DNA of 61,193 bases from Lachnospiraceae bacterium (GCA_022510525.1 JAFLTH010000007.1:1-61193), one strand, 5' to 3'. Positions 46,401 to 57,520 are shown, counted from the stretch's first letter. The notes: generated from the letters alone by a model not told the origin. Numbers and translations are program-made.

Positions 46401-48656
46401 CTATTTTAACTTCCAAATATCTTTATTATATTCTCCGATAGTTCTGTCAGATGAGAAGTATCCTGCTTTTGCCGTGTTTACAAGCATTTTCTTAGCCCAC
46501 TCTTTTCTGTCCTCATAATCATCCATTATCTGTTCCTTAACACTTATGTATTCTTTAACATCCAAAAGTGTCATAAACCAATCCTTGTTGATAAGCTCTT
46601 TATAAAGCCTTCCCAAGCTTGCAGGATCACCTATCTGCATAAGCTTCTTGTCAATAATAAAATCCACCAGCTCCTGTACCTGCTCATCATCGTCATATAT
46701 TTTTCTTGAGTTGTACCCGTTTGTCCGGTATAACTCAATTACTTCGTCACTGGACTTTCCAAATATATAGATATTATCTTTTCCTACCAGGTCATGGATT
46801 TCTACGTTTGCGCCATCCATTGTGCCAAGTGTTACAGCTCCGTTTAGCATGAACTTCATATTGCCGGTTCCACTCGCTTCCTTGGATGCAAGTGAAATCT
46901 GCTCGGAAATATCGCAGGCTGGTATCAGCTTTTCTGCCTTAGTAACATTGTAGTTTTCTACCATTACAACTTTCAAATATTTATTCACCGTATCATCATC
47001 TTCTATAAGCTGCTGCATGCAGAGGATCAAATGAATAATGTCCTTTGCAAGCACATATGCCGGTGCTGCTTTTGCGCCGAAAATCATAGTAATAGGTGTT
47101 TTTGGAAGTCTGCCTGCCTTAATCTCTTTATACTTGTAGATAAGATAAAGTGCATTCATCTGCTGACGCTTGTATTCATGCAGACGTTTAACCTGTATAT
47201 CATATATTGAATCATCAGGTATATCTATATTTTGTGTTTCTTTTAAATATTTCTTTAACTGCTTTTTATTATCAGTTTTAATTGCAAGCAAATTCTCAAG
47301 TACTTTATCATCATCTTTGTAATCAAGAAGTTTTACAAGCTCATCTGCATTCTTTTTCCACCCTGGACCGATAAGTCTGGTGATATAATCTGAAAGTTCT
47401 GTATTACAGTGCATTAGCCAGCGACGGAAGGTTATGCCATTTGTCTTGTTGTTAAATTTGTTCGGATAAATATCATAAAATGCTTTTAATTCCGATTCTT
47501 TCAAGATATCAGTATGCAATGCTGCCACGCCGTTTACACTGAATCCATAGTGAATATCCATGTGTGCCATATGTACACGATCATTTTTGTCTATGATCGC
47601 AACAGCTTCATCAGTATATTTTGCCTTCACTTTTTCATCCAGCTTTCTAATAATCGGGAGCAGATGGGGCACTACTTCTAAAAGATACTCAACCGGCCAT
47701 TTTTCAAGGGCTTCCGCAAGTATTGTATGGTTTGTGTAGGCGCAGGTCTTACTTACTATCTCTGCAGCCTCATCGAAGTTAATGCCTCTTTCCTGCAAAA
47801 GGCGTATCAATTCAGGAATTACCATAGATGGATGCGTATCATTGATCTGAATCACAACATGCTCATAAAGTTTCTTAACATCATATCCCTTTTCATCCAT
47901 TTCCTTAAGGATAAGCTGAGCGCCATTGCTTACCATAAAATACTGCTGATAAATCCTTAAAAGTTCTCCTTCCTTATCGCTGTCATCTGGATATAAGAAG
48001 AGTGTAAGGTTTTTTTCAATTTCTGTCTTATCAAAAGATATCCCATCTTCTACAAGACTTTCATCAATTGTATTCACATCAAAAAGATGAAGTTTATTGA
48101 TACCGCTTTCATAACCCGGTACATCAATATCATATAGTGTAGAATTCAAAGTAAAATCCTTAAACTTTACTGGAAAATGAATTCCTGTATTCACAAGCCA
48201 GCTTTCTTTTTCAATCCATTCATTTTTAATTTCTTTCTGCTTGTTATCCTCAAATATCTGTTTGAAAAGCCCCAAATGATAATTAAGTCCTATACCCGCG
48301 CCATTTAACCCAAGTGTAGCTATGGAATCCATAAAGCATGCTGCAAGTCTTCCAAGACCGCCATTTCCTAAAGATGGTTCAGGTTCAACTTCCTCAATCT
48401 CAGTCAGGTTCTTACCGTTCTTTTCAAGAATATCTCTTACCTCGTCGAATATTCCAAGATTGATAAGATTATTTGACAGAAGCTTGCCGATCAAAAATTC
48501 CGCCGAAATATAGTATACTTTTTTGCTGCCGCCGTTTTCCTCTTTGTCTTTGCACATTTCTTTTACAATAGATAAGAGCGCATAATAAATTTCATTATTA
48601 TCTGCCAATCTTATTTCTTTTCCAAGTTTCCCCTCAATCCTGTTTTTTAAATCCAT
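46401..48656 (-). CDS. glgP: Glycogen/alpha-glucan phosphorylase
   Basis: A 751-residue GT35 enzyme that releases glucose-1-phosphate from alpha-1,4-glucan ends. It has [28 protein letters not shown], and the pyridoxal-phosphate site [27 protein letters not shown] with the cofactor Lys. It is slightly shorter than the 800-residue form, as usual in Clostridia. It starts after AAGGAG and is divergent from an AraC regulator, with malQ beyond it; together they degrade imported or stored glucan. Confidence 0.97.
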   Translation of the reverse strand: MDLKNRIEGKLGKEIRLADNNEIYYALLSIVKEMCKDKEENGGSKKVYYISAEFLIGKLLSNNLINLGIFDEVRDILEKNGKNLTEIEEVEPEPSLGNGGLGRLAACFMDSIATLGLNGAGIGLNYHLGLFKQIFEDNKQKEIKNEWIEKESWLVNTGIHFPVKFKDFTLNSTLYDIDVPGYESGINKLHLFDVNTIDESLVEDGISFDKTEIEKNLTLFLYPDDSDKEGELLRIYQQYFMVSNGAQLILKEMDEKGYDVKKLYEHVVIQINDTHPSMVIPELIRLLQERGINFDEAAEIVSKTCAYTNHTILAEALEKWPVEYLLEVVPHLLPIIRKLDEKVKAKYTDEAVAIIDKNDRVHMAHMDIHYGFSVNGVAALHTDILKESELKAFYDIYPNKFNNKTNGITFRRWLMHCNTELSDYITRLIGPGWKKNADELVKLLDYKDDDKVLENLLAIKTDNKKQLKKYLKETQNIDIPDDSIYDIQVKRLHEYKRQQMNALYLIYKYKEIKAGRLPKTPITMIFGAKAAPAYVLAKDIIHLILCMQQLIEDDDTVNKYLKVVMVENYNVTKAEKLIPACDISEQISLASKEASGTGNMKFMLNGAVTLGTMDGANVEIHDLVGKDNIYIFGKSSDEVIELYRTNGYNSRKIYDDDEQVQELVDFIIDKKLMQIGDPASLGRLYKELINKDWFMTLLDVKEYISVKEQIMDDYEDRKEWAKKMLVNTAKAGYFSSDRTIGEYNKDIWKLK

Positions 48657-48769
48657 AATACGATCTCCTTCCCTATTTTTTTAGTGTTTTGAAAACTTAT
48701 CTTATGTTTCACGTTGCCGGTCTCTTTCCTTATGTTGTAACCATTATAACCAGGCATTGCCTTTTTATC

Positions 48770-48799
48770 TTGCACAATAAAGCTATAAAGTGATACAAT
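48770..48799 (+). promoter_or_regulatory. Promoter of the second AraC gene
   Basis: TTGCAC (48770-48775), an 18-base spacer and TACAAT (48794-48799), 55 bases before the ATG. It lies in the 198-base divergent gap to glgP. Confidence 0.55.
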
Positions 48800-48854
48800 A
48801 CTATCAATTTAATCAGGTAATTACCTAATCAATCCAATTATAAGGGGCAATCTT

Positions 48855-49733
48855 ATGAATAATTTTGATTACGAATACTATCACGAGAAAAAATCACATG
48901 TAAAAGAAGATTTCCCATATAATACATATCTTTGTACTATACCACTTGATTTTACACGCATCAATACTCACTGGCATGAGGAAGTTGAATTTATTATTAT
49001 TAAAAAAGGATGTGGAAAAATCTCCGTAGCCTTAAAACAATATATAGTTCATGAAGGTGATATTATACTTGTGCTTCCTGGACAACTCCACTCCATAAAC
49101 CAACTGGATGAAAATATTATGGAATATGAAAATATTCTTTTTAAACCACAGCTTTTGTATGGAATTGGACATGATTATTGTACGTCAAATTACCTGCGCC
49201 CGGTTTTTGAGGATAAATTTACATTTGATGCACATATTAACCCTGAACTTGAGTATTATAGTAACCTATATTCTTATATAGATGATATAGACAAACTACG
49301 TTCTAAACCTACGTTTGGATATGAACTTGGAATAAAGGGGTATTTATTTAGTTTTTTCACTCTGCTTTTTTTTCATCACATTGATACACATACGCCTAAA
49401 TCTATAAACAAACATGCCATAAAGTTAAAAGAAATTCTTCATTTTATATCAGGTGCCTATAACCGCCCTCTCACTCCCGATGACGTGGCTAAGGCGGTGG
49501 GTTTTAGCACGTCTCATTTCATGAAGATTTTTAAACAGCACATGGGGTGTACTTTTACAGAATATTTAAATGATTACAGACTTTCCATAGCAGAAACGCT
49601 TCTTACTACAACAAATAAGCCGATTCTTGATATTTCTTATGAGATAGGTTTTTCAAATCTTTCTTATTTTAACAGGCTTTTCAAAAGAAAATACGGTATA
49701 TCTCCAAGAGAATACCGTAAATCTTTTCAATAA
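48855..49733 (+). CDS. AraC-family regulator of glucan utilisation
   Basis: A 292-residue regulator. The N-terminal cupin contains NTHWHEEVEFIIIKKGCGKI and VHEGDIILVLPGQLHSI. The C-terminal double helix-turn-helix has VAKAVGFSTSHFMKIFKQHMGCTFTEYLNDYRL and IGFSNLSYFNRLFKRKYGISPREYRK. It lies between glgP (divergent) and malQ (convergent), so it likely senses an alpha-glucan breakdown product and controls one or both. Confidence 0.95.
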   Translation: MNNFDYEYYHEKKSHVKEDFPYNTYLCTIPLDFTRINTHWHEEVEFIIIKKGCGKISVALKQYIVHEGDIILVLPGQLHSINQLDENIMEYENILFKPQLLYGIGHDYCTSNYLRPVFEDKFTFDAHINPELEYYSNLYSYIDDIDKLRSKPTFGYELGIKGYLFSFFTLLFFHHIDTHTPKSINKHAIKLKEILHFISGAYNRPLTPDDVAKAVGFSTSHFMKIFKQHMGCTFTEYLNDYRLSIAETLLTTTNKPILDISYEIGFSNLSYFNRLFKRKYGISPREYRKSFQ

Positions 49734-49768
49734 AACATTCATTAATCTATGTAATAACATATATTTTC

Positions 49769-51253
49769 TTAAAGTCTAAAGTATAGTTTTGTCATCTTCC
49801 TAATACGCAGTGCAAGTTTCTCATCAAATGCTCCCGGAAGCATTCTCCATTTCCAATTGAGACCAAGCGTGGAAGGTATGTTGATGCGTGCCTCTGCTCC
49901 CAGTCCCAGATAGTCCTGCATCGGTATGATACAGGTATCGGCTATACTTGCCATTGCTGCCCTGATAAATTCCCAGTGCAAACCCTTGCTTTTATTAGTA
50001 TTCAGATATTTTTTGGCAAAAGCTTTGTCGCGTCTGTTCAATGCCTGAAGCCATCCAAGAATAGTATCATTATCATGGGTTCCTGTATAAACGACACAGT
50101 TCCTGGTATAGTTGTGTGGCAGATAGTCGCCCGCTTCCCTTGAATCAAAAGCAAACTGCATAATCTTCATTCCAGGATAACCTGTTTTTTTCACCAGCCT
50201 CAGTACCGAATCTGTCAAAAAGCCCAAATCTTCCGCAATTACTGCTTTTTTTCCAAGTTCAGCTTTCATGGTTTTAAAAAAATCATAACCCGGACCTTTT
50301 TCCCAATGACCGGATTCGGCAGTTAAGTCCCCATACGGAATGAAATAATACTCATCAAAACCTCTGAAATGGTCAATCCTTACCACGTCATAGAGCTTAT
50401 AGCAGTAAGCCATCCTTTTCATCCACCACTCATAACCGGTCTCTTTATGATAATTCCATCGATATAAAGGGTTGCCCCACAACTGCCCTGTCGCAGAAAA
50501 GCCATCCGGCGGGCAGCCCGCAACTCCAATAGGCTGCAAATTATCATCTAACTGGAACAACTCAGGGTTAGCCCAGGTATCAGAGCTGTCAAAAGCCACA
50601 TAAATAGGAATATCACCTATAATCTGGATCTTCTTTTTATTAGCATATTCTTTTAAAGCAAACCACTGTTTAGCAAATAGAAATTGCTGGAATTTATAAA
50701 AATCTATCTCATCTTTATATCTTTGACTATATTGGTCAACAGCCTCCTTTTTACGCAGACGTATGTCCTCGTCCCACTCTATAAAACTAATACCGTCAAA
50801 AGAATTTTTGACAGCCATAAAAAGTGCATAGTCCTCCAGCCAATATGAATTTTCCTTTACAAAATCCTGATATGCTTCATTATTTTCCAGTCGGCTGCTT
50901 TTACTATTCTCAAATGCCGTTCTTAATACCTTAAATCTTGATAAATATATTTTTTCATAATCTATGTATTCCGCATCGTCACCGAAATCATAGCTGTCAC
51001 AGTCTTCTTTTGTCAAATATCCTTCATCGATAAGGGTTTCCAGATCAATATAATATGGATTTCCCGCAAATGTAGAAAAGGACTGGTATGGTGAATCCCC
51101 ATAACCTGTCGGTCCTAACGGCAGTATCTGCCAGTATGTTTGACCTGCCTTTTCCAATAAATCGACAAATTCATATGCCTGCTTAGAAAATGTTCCTATT
51201 CCATATTTTGAAGGAATACTTGAAACAGGCAGCAGCACACCGCTTCTTCTCAT
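49769..51253 (-). CDS. malQ: 4-alpha-glucanotransferase (amylomaltase)
   Basis: A 494-residue GH77 enzyme that moves glucan segments between maltodextrins and frees glucose. It has RRSGVLLPVSSIPSKYGIG at the start, GDIPIYVAFDSSDTWANPELF, and the catalytic region VVRIDHFRGFDEYY (nucleophile Asp) and VIAEDLGF (acid/base Glu). The ATG at 51253 follows a GGGGG tract. It is convergent with the AraC gene and completes the maltodextrin pathway with glgP. Confidence 0.97.
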   Translation of the reverse strand: MRRSGVLLPVSSIPSKYGIGTFSKQAYEFVDLLEKAGQTYWQILPLGPTGYGDSPYQSFSTFAGNPYYIDLETLIDEGYLTKEDCDSYDFGDDAEYIDYEKIYLSRFKVLRTAFENSKSSRLENNEAYQDFVKENSYWLEDYALFMAVKNSFDGISFIEWDEDIRLRKKEAVDQYSQRYKDEIDFYKFQQFLFAKQWFALKEYANKKKIQIIGDIPIYVAFDSSDTWANPELFQLDDNLQPIGVAGCPPDGFSATGQLWGNPLYRWNYHKETGYEWWMKRMAYCYKLYDVVRIDHFRGFDEYYFIPYGDLTAESGHWEKGPGYDFFKTMKAELGKKAVIAEDLGFLTDSVLRLVKKTGYPGMKIMQFAFDSREAGDYLPHNYTRNCVVYTGTHDNDTILGWLQALNRRDKAFAKKYLNTNKSKGLHWEFIRAAMASIADTCIIPMQDYLGLGAEARINIPSTLGLNWKWRMLPGAFDEKLALRIRKMTKLYFRL

Positions 51254-51303
51254 ATTTGAAACCCCCAATGCACCTAGTCGTATATTTGTCTACGGTATAT
51301 CGT

Positions 51304-52755
51304 CTACTGCAAATCCTGCGCAAGCGTATAAATACTTTCCAGAATATCCTTTGTATTTTTCATATTATCAACCGTCGCTGCAAAGGTACTTAAGCTCTCT
51401 GTGGATGAAGCCGCAACCTCTTCACTTGTTGCCGAAAGCTGTGAAATATTGTCTGCGATCATAGTAGTTGCTTCTATGATACTTGAAATAATCTTCTCTG
51501 TTTCATTAATATTTCCTGTAAGCTCCGTAACCTCTGCACTGACACCTTCAAACTTATCCCTCGTATTATCAATCAATTCATTCTGTCTCCTAACTGACGC
51601 TGCCGATTCGCTAATAGTTTCATTAGCATGCTTAGTATCTTCGTTCAACTCTCCTATAATATTTGTAATATTATTGGAAGCATCCTTTGTCTGTTCGGAT
51701 AGCTGTCTGATTTCCTCGGCAACTACCGCAAAACCTTTTCCTGCTTCGCCGGCACGAGCTGCCTCAATAGAAGCGTTTAATGCAAGAAGATTAGTTTGAT
51801 TGGAAATATTTAATATAGCTCCTACAAAATTCTGTACCTCTTCTACCTTAACAGTAAGTCTCTCAATAACTTCTACCGTAATATTACTTGCCTCTTCAAC
51901 ATTATGTGCCTGTTCCTTAAGCTCTTTTACTACACTTGATCCTTCGGCAACCATTTTGTCTGCACTCTGGGAACCTTCAAGCATTCTTTTTGTTGCTACT
52001 TCCGCCTTATCCACACTGTCCTGGATATCCGCACACATTGCTGCCTGATTCTGAATGGCTTCCGCCGTACTTTCCGTACTGTCCACAATATTGTTCATAG
52101 CAAAATTACTGGTTTCAATACTGTTTTCCAAACCGTTAAGCATCTCCATGGCACTTTCAAAATGCTTGGTAATGTTCTCCGCAACCAGCACCATCTTCTT
52201 GTTGTTTTCTTCCTGCTTAGCTGCACTCTCTTTGATACTGCTCATATTCTCTTCATTAAACTTAATCAAAAGAGTTACTGCTCGAATGGAGGAAAATGCA
52301 ATAAGTACATATATGACTAAACCTATTATCGTAATAGAGAGAGTCGCGTCATCTTTTCTTGATATAGCCATAACAAGCCGGATTGCTATCATAACAATAG
52401 AAATAGCGTTTCCGGCAAAAACATATTTTATGTTTAAGTATGCTATGCCTGCAAATAAAATGGGTATTGAATAAACCCATGTCTCTGCTGTACTTCCAAA
52501 CAAACTTACAACGGAATAAACAGCTGCCCCGCATACCATCATAACAATGCCGCATTTTTTGGTTCTTTTAGCAGTAACATAAGCTATAATCGAAATAATC
52601 AACCCTATTGTTGCCGATACAAACTGAAGCCATGTTTTCCATGTTGCCCCGCTGGAAATTGCAAACAAGATCATCGAAATCGCAATATACCCAAGTATAA
52701 CTGCTATTCCGGGAAATACCGCGCTATTCGCTCTTTTATATTGTTCCTCTGTCAT
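51304..52755 (-). CDS. Methyl-accepting chemotaxis protein with multi-TM N-terminus
   Basis: A 483-residue receptor. The N-terminal 165 residues hold about six short hydrophobic helices instead of an extracellular ligand domain; the rest is the coiled-coil signalling domain with [34 protein letters not shown]. This membrane-embedded type is thought to sense membrane or energy state. The ATG at 52755 follows GGAGGAGG. It lies 50 bases before malQ in the same orientation. Confidence 0.93.
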   Translation of the reverse strand: MTEEQYKRANSAVFPGIAVILGYIAISMILFAISSGATWKTWLQFVSATIGLIISIIAYVTAKRTKKCGIVMMVCGAAVYSVVSLFGSTAETWVYSIPILFAGIAYLNIKYVFAGNAISIVMIAIRLVMAISRKDDATLSITIIGLVIYVLIAFSSIRAVTLLIKFNEENMSSIKESAAKQEENNKKMVLVAENITKHFESAMEMLNGLENSIETSNFAMNNIVDSTESTAEAIQNQAAMCADIQDSVDKAEVATKRMLEGSQSADKMVAEGSSVVKELKEQAHNVEEASNITVEVIERLTVKVEEVQNFVGAILNISNQTNLLALNASIEAARAGEAGKGFAVVAEEIRQLSEQTKDASNNITNIIGELNEDTKHANETISESAASVRRQNELIDNTRDKFEGVSAEVTELTGNINETEKIISSIIEATTMIADNISQLSATSEEVAASSTESLSTFAATVDNMKNTKDILESIYTLAQDLQ

Positions 52756-52888
52756 ATACTCCTCCTCCAATATTGCTATTTTTTTAACAAATTTTTTCTA
52801 ATTTTTATTATAAATGGTATTTGCTTTTAACTCAACTATTTCTTTCTAAATTTACATATTTTTCTAAACTTTTAAGCGCTTACTACTG

Positions 52889-54268
52889 CTATTCAATTTC
52901 TCTCTGCATTTCCCTAATCACGCTAAATCCTATAAGTATAGAGATAACAAGCGTTATTATATCCGAAAACATCTGACTCATTTCGACACCTGTCAAGCCA
53001 ATAAATCGGGGCAAAATAAATATTAACGGAATAAAACAAAGTCCCTGTCTTGCAGATGCCACTATCGAAGCTTTCAATCCTTTTCCTATGGACTGTAACA
53101 TCATATTACACATAACAATCCATGCATTTAACGGAAATGTAACAGCCTGAAACCTGAGTGCTGCGGTTCCTACCTCTATTACGTTCATATCCTCTTTGCG
53201 GAATAAGGATATAAGGTCCGGCGCAAACGCAACTCCTGCTGCCGCTACAACCACCAGGAATACAAACGAATACTTTACACAGAACCAGAACGCCTCCAGC
53301 ACCCTGTTGTATTTTTTTGCACCATAGTTAAAACCGCAGACCGGCTGAAAGCCCTGACCGAAACCGATAAGCGCCGAGTTTGCAAACATAGCTATCCTTG
53401 TCACAATGGACATACCTGCTATGGCAGCGTCACCTGTCATACCAGCCAAGGCATCACCATAGATACCTGCACTGTGGTTTAAACATATCGTTGCCACGCT
53501 TGCCAGACCCTGTCTGCACAAAGAAGGCGTACCGCCCCTTATGATTTCCCTATAATAATGTAGACTTGGTTTAAAATTACTAAGCTTAATCCGGACATTA
53601 CCGCCCTGCTTTGTCATAAAAAGCAGAAAAACGAAACTAACATACTGACTGATTGTAGTTGCAAGCGCTGCTCCGGCAATTCCAAGTCCGAATTTAAAAA
53701 TCAACAGAGGGTCCAGTACTATATTAAGTACGGCTCCCGAAACGATTCCTATCATCGCATAAAAAGCACTTCCCTGAAACCGCATCTGGTTATTCAATAC
53801 CAGCGAAGAAGTCATGGCCGGTGCACCGATCAGAATTATCCGCATATAACTTATCGTATATGGAAGAATAGTATCCGTTGAACCGAGTAAATATGCCAGC
53901 GGCTTTACAAAAATCAGGCAGACGATCATTATCACTACTCCTGCCATTACAGCCGAAAAAAAACCTACCGCCGACATCTTTTCAGCCTCATCCGTGTCTC
54001 CTGCTCCCAGCTTTCTGGATATGTAATTGCCTGAGCCATGTCCGAAGAAAAAGCCCGTTGCCTGTATTATCGCCATAACGGAAAATACAACTCCAACTGC
54101 AGCTGTTGCCTGAGTATTGATCCTTCCCACAAAAAAAGTATCCGCCATATTATAAAAAGAGGTTATGAGCATACTCAATATAGTAGGGCCCGCTAGCGTA
54201 CACACCAGTTTCTTTACGGGAGTTTCAAGCATATAGATCCTTTTTTCTTCCGCATTTGCGTAATTCAT
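52889..54268 (-). CDS. MATE-family efflux protein, second copy
   Basis: A 459-residue transporter with 12 hydrophobic helices. It begins LETPVKKLVCTLAGPTILSMLITSFYNMADTFFVG, the conserved MATE start. It is not closely similar to the MATE protein at 43550-44923. It stands alone, divergent from the rubredoxin fusion gene. Confidence 0.94.
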   Translation of the reverse strand: MNYANAEEKRIYMLETPVKKLVCTLAGPTILSMLITSFYNMADTFFVGRINTQATAAVGVVFSVMAIIQATGFFFGHGSGNYISRKLGAGDTDEAEKMSAVGFFSAVMAGVVIMIVCLIFVKPLAYLLGSTDTILPYTISYMRIILIGAPAMTSSLVLNNQMRFQGSAFYAMIGIVSGAVLNIVLDPLLIFKFGLGIAGAALATTISQYVSFVFLLFMTKQGGNVRIKLSNFKPSLHYYREIIRGGTPSLCRQGLASVATICLNHSAGIYGDALAGMTGDAAIAGMSIVTRIAMFANSALIGFGQGFQPVCGFNYGAKKYNRVLEAFWFCVKYSFVFLVVVAAAGVAFAPDLISLFRKEDMNVIEVGTAALRFQAVTFPLNAWIVMCNMMLQSIGKGLKASIVASARQGLCFIPLIFILPRFIGLTGVEMSQMFSDIITLVISILIGFSVIREMQREIE

Positions 54269-54508
54269 AAAAAGCCTCCGTTCCTATTTATTAAATAATC
54301 GGCTTTATAATCAATCCTGAAAACCGTCCTTTTCAACTAACCATTTAATTTTGAATTATTCTATAATTTTTAAATTAAACTTCCATTTTTGCACTTATAT
54401 ATGTATAATTGTGTATAGTACCTTAAGTATAAAATTTGAATTTCTACATATATACTTATACTAAAAAAATCATACTCTTTTTTAACCTTAAAAGCAAACG
54501 ATAACTGA

Positions 54509-54536
54509 AACTTATTTTCTTTATTATAAATAAGTT
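54509..54536 (+). promoter_or_regulatory. Dyad in the rubredoxin gene leader
   Basis: AACTTATTT and AAATAAGTT form a perfect nine-base dyad with a 10-base centre; outer GATAAC and ATC extend it. It ends 26 bases before the ATG and overlaps TATAAA. It could be a repressor site (Rex-, Fur- or PerR-like) or an mRNA hairpin. The whole gap 54269-54562 holds no gene that I can see. Confidence 0.45.
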
Positions 54537-54562
54537 ATCAATATAAAAGGAAGGGAAAACAT

Positions 54563-55174
54563 ATGAATCAAAAAGCGTTTTTTCAATTATCTTACGGCCT
54601 ATATGTTGCCGCTACAAAATTTGATAAGAAAATGAACGGCTGTATCGTCAATACCGTTACTCAGGTAGCCGATAATCCTAAACGGGTTATTGTCGCTATC
54701 AATAAACAGAATCTGACAAGTGAACTGGTTGAGAAAGCCGGAATTTTCTCTATCTCTGTTCTTTCACAGACTGCACCGTTTTCTTTATTTAAACAATTTG
54801 GTTTCCAGAGCGGAAGGGAAGCAGATAAGTTTGTCGGAATGCCATTTGCCATGACCGGACAGGAACTCCCTTATCTGACAGAACATACAATGGCATATCT
54901 GGATTGCAAGGTTATAAGCTCCTATGATCTGGGTACCCACAGAATGTTCCTTGCAGAGGTTGTGGATGCAGATGTTTTATCCGGTGAAAAGGCAATGACA
55001 TATTCTTATTATCATGAAAATGTTAAACCTAAGCCGGAGTCTCAACCTACCGAGACCAAAAAAGGCTGGCGCTGCACAGTATGCGGCTATGTGTACGAAG
55101 GTGAGGAACTTCCGCCTGATTTCGTATGTCCCTTGTGTAAGCACGGAGCGGATGATTTCGAAAAGATAGGTTAA
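54563..55174 (+). CDS. Flavin reductase-rubredoxin fusion
   Basis: A 203-residue redox protein. Residues 1-150 are a flavin reductase-like FMN domain (FFQLSYGLYVAAT, NGCIVNTVTQV, ISVLSQ). Residues 165-203 are a rubredoxin with WRCTVCGYVYEGEELP and FVCPLCKHGADDFE, whose CxxC pairs bind iron. This two-domain arrangement is the high-molecular-weight rubredoxin of anaerobes that feeds electrons to flavodiiron proteins for oxygen or NO removal. It is preceded by AAGGAAGGG and a dyad at 54509-54536. Confidence 0.94.
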   Translation: MNQKAFFQLSYGLYVAATKFDKKMNGCIVNTVTQVADNPKRVIVAINKQNLTSELVEKAGIFSISVLSQTAPFSLFKQFGFQSGREADKFVGMPFAMTGQELPYLTEHTMAYLDCKVISSYDLGTHRMFLAEVVDADVLSGEKAMTYSYYHENVKPKPESQPTETKKGWRCTVCGYVYEGEELPPDFVCPLCKHGADDFEKIG

Positions 55175-55192
55175 AAGAATATAAGATTAGCA

Positions 55193-55221
55193 TTGACAAT
55201 TTTATTTTATAGAGTTATCAT
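55193..55221 (+). promoter_or_regulatory. trp operon promoter
   Basis: TTGACA (55193-55198), a 17-base spacer and TATCAT (55216-55221), immediately before the T-box. Confidence 0.88.
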
Positions 55222-55234
55222 ATAAAAAATTTAA

Positions 55235-55436
55235 TATCACCAAACCGTTGAAGCGGAAGTAAAGGTGATGATGCTCTTACAGAGAGTCCCGATTGCTGAG
55301 AAGGGATAGAAAACAAGTCATCAAATGGGCCGCTGAGGGGTATCCTGCTAAGCGTACAGCACTTGCTGTAAATCAAGGTGGCACCGCGGATTATAATATT
55401 CGTCCTTGACAAAAGTTATTTTGTCAAGGACTTTTT
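55235..55436 (+). ncRNA. T-box riboswitch, Trp-specific
   Basis: A leader of about 200 bases with the AGAGAG motif near 55281, the probable specifier codon UGG at 55326-55328, and the T-box itself AAGGTGGCACCGCGG at 55375-55389. It ends in a terminator of 12-13 base pairs (GTCCTTGACAAAA with TTTTGTCAAGGAC) followed by TTTTT at 55432-55436. Uncharged Trp-tRNA would pair with the specifier and the T-box, forming the antiterminator and letting the trp operon be read. Confidence 0.95.
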
Positions 55437-55455
55437 AATTATGTGAGGAAAAGAT

Positions 55456-56916
55456 ATGATTCAACCTGAACTTAATGAATTAATGGAACTTAAAAAACAA
55501 AACAAATATAAGACGGCTCCGATAAGCATGGAGATTTACTCCGATATCAGAACCCCCATAGAGGTTCTGCGTATACTTAAAAATGTCTCCGGCCACTGCT
55601 ATCTTCTGGAGTCTGTCTCTGACCATGAAAAATGGGGACGCTATACTTTCTTAGGCTATGACCCTAAGCTGGAAATTACTTGCCAGAACGGTCATATGAA
55701 GGCAGGCGGTCTCTCATTTGAGACCACTGACCCCGGAAAATACATCCGTCAGGTAATTGAGGAACATAAGAGTCCTCGCTTTTCCTATCTGCCTTCGTTT
55801 ACAGGCGGTCTGGTAGGATATTTTTCCTATGATTATCTGAAATATGCGGAACCATCCCTGAATCTGGATGCAGTTGATACCGAAGGCTTTAAAGATGTGG
55901 ACTTAATGCTTTTTGATAAAGTAATAGCTTTTGATAATTTCCGTCAGAAAATCATCTTAATAGTAAATATCAGTCTTGACGACCTTGAAACGGAATATAA
56001 CAGAGCTATTCTGGAACTTAAAAATATTGCGGAGCTTATTAAAAACGGCACTCCCGCTCAGGATAAACCCGGTAGATGCATCACAGACTTTCAACCTCTG
56101 TTTCAGAAAGAGGAATACTGTGACATGGTGGAAAAAGCAAAGCACCATATAAAGGAAGGCGATATTTTCCAGATAGTCCTATCTAACCGTTTGGAAGCAG
56201 AATTTGAAGGAAGCCTGCTCAATGCCTATCGGGTGCTGCGTACCCTCAATCCGTCACCCTATATGTTTTACTTTTCAAGCAGTGATATAGAGGTTGCGGG
56301 AGCTTCTCCGGAAACACTGGTTAAACTGGAAAACGGAATTCTCCATACTTTTCCGCTTGCGGGGACACGTCCAAGGGGTAAGAATGAAGAAGAGGATATC
56401 GCACTGGAAAAAGAACTTCTTGCCGACCCTAAAGAGCTTGCCGAGCATAACATGCTTGTAGACCTTGGCAGGAACGACATAGGTAAAATCAGCAAATTCG
56501 GTTCCGTAGAGGTTGAAAAATATTTAAGCATTGAACGGTATTCACATGTAATGCACATAGGTTCCACTGTAAAAGGTGAAATCCGGGAAAACGAAGATGC
56601 ATTGTCTGCGATAGATGCAATCCTCCCTGCCGGAACCCTTTCCGGGGCCCCCAAGATAAAAGCCTGCCAACTCATCAATGATCTGGAAAACAATAAGCGC
56701 GGTATATATGGCGGCGCTATCGGTTATCTGGATTTTACCGGCAATCTTGATACCTGTATTGCAATAAGGATTGCCTATAAGAAAAATAACAAGGTATTTG
56801 TTCGCAGCGGCGCCGGAATTGTTGCCGATTCCGTTCCCGAAAACGAATTTCAGGAATGCCTGAACAAAGCGGCAGCAGTAATTAAAGCACTTAAATTGGC
56901 GGAGGAGGCAGACTAA
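55456..56916 (+). CDS. trpE: Anthranilate synthase component I
   Basis: A 486-residue enzyme that makes anthranilate from chorismate with ammonia from TrpG. It has the feedback region LLESVSDHEKWGRYTFLG (the LLES motif for tryptophan binding, with Thr at the usual Ser place), then IVLSNRLEAEF, LAGTRPRG and LDLGRND-like LVDLGRNDIGKI of the chorismate-binding domain. It starts after GAGGAAAAG just past the T-box terminator. It overlaps trpG by one base. Confidence 0.97.
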   Translation: MIQPELNELMELKKQNKYKTAPISMEIYSDIRTPIEVLRILKNVSGHCYLLESVSDHEKWGRYTFLGYDPKLEITCQNGHMKAGGLSFETTDPGKYIRQVIEEHKSPRFSYLPSFTGGLVGYFSYDYLKYAEPSLNLDAVDTEGFKDVDLMLFDKVIAFDNFRQKIILIVNISLDDLETEYNRAILELKNIAELIKNGTPAQDKPGRCITDFQPLFQKEEYCDMVEKAKHHIKEGDIFQIVLSNRLEAEFEGSLLNAYRVLRTLNPSPYMFYFSSSDIEVAGASPETLVKLENGILHTFPLAGTRPRGKNEEEDIALEKELLADPKELAEHNMLVDLGRNDIGKISKFGSVEVEKYLSIERYSHVMHIGSTVKGEIRENEDALSAIDAILPAGTLSGAPKIKACQLINDLENNKRGIYGGAIGYLDFTGNLDTCIAIRIAYKKNNKVFVRSGAGIVADSVPENEFQECLNKAAAVIKALKLAEEAD

Positions 56917-57494
56917 TGATTTTATTGATTGATAATTATGACAGTTTTTCTTATAACCTGTTTCAGCTTGTAGGCTCTCTCAATCCCGATATCAAGGTTA
57001 TACGTAACGATGCTTTTTCCGTTAATGAGATAGAAAATATGAAACCGGAATCAATAATTCTTTCTCCCGGACCCGGAAGGCCGGAAGACGCAGGTGTGTG
57101 CATAGATGTGGTAAAAGAACTTGGAGCTAAAATCCCGATACTCGGTGTCTGCCTGGGTCACCAGTCTATCTGTATGGCATATGGCGGTACGATATCCTAT
57201 GCCAAAGAACTTATGCACGGAAAACAGTCCGAAACCAGTATTGATAACAATTGTTATTTATTTAACAATCTCCCCGCTACTATACCGGTTGCAAGATACC
57301 ACTCACTTGCTTTATTAGAAGAAACGCTGCCGGAGTGCCTTACGATAACCGCGAGAACTACCGATGGCGAAGTTATGGCGGTTATGCACAAAGAATATCC
57401 TGTTTGCGGGCTGCAGTTTCATCCGGAATCGATTCTTACACCGGATGGAAAAACGATACTTAAGAACTTTATATCAATGGAACGAACTTATTAA
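56916..57494 (+). CDS. trpG: Anthranilate synthase component II, glutamine amidotransferase
   Basis: A 192-residue class I amidotransferase. The nucleophile is Cys79 in LGVCLGHQSI, with His and Glu in GLQFHPESI near residue 170. The oxyanion region is LSPGPGRPEDAG. Coupling to trpE by TAATG gives equal production of the two subunits. Confidence 0.97.
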   Translation: MILLIDNYDSFSYNLFQLVGSLNPDIKVIRNDAFSVNEIENMKPESIILSPGPGRPEDAGVCIDVVKELGAKIPILGVCLGHQSICMAYGGTISYAKELMHGKQSETSIDNNCYLFNNLPATIPVARYHSLALLEETLPECLTITARTTDGEVMAVMHKEYPVCGLQFHPESILTPDGKTILKNFISMERTY

Positions 57495-57520
57495 ATAAAA
57501 ATTGAAAGGAAGATATAAAA

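Noticed and set aside
51401-52474. Series of plus-strand frames of 82-139 codons opposite the second chemoreceptor
   Set aside because: They are Ser/Leu/Ala-rich shadows of the coiled-coil domain in the antisense frame, typical of chemoreceptor genes.
55218-55412. Minus-strand open frame of 64 codons over the T-box
   Set aside because: The region is a T-box leader with its conserved motif and terminator on the plus strand; the frame is incidental.
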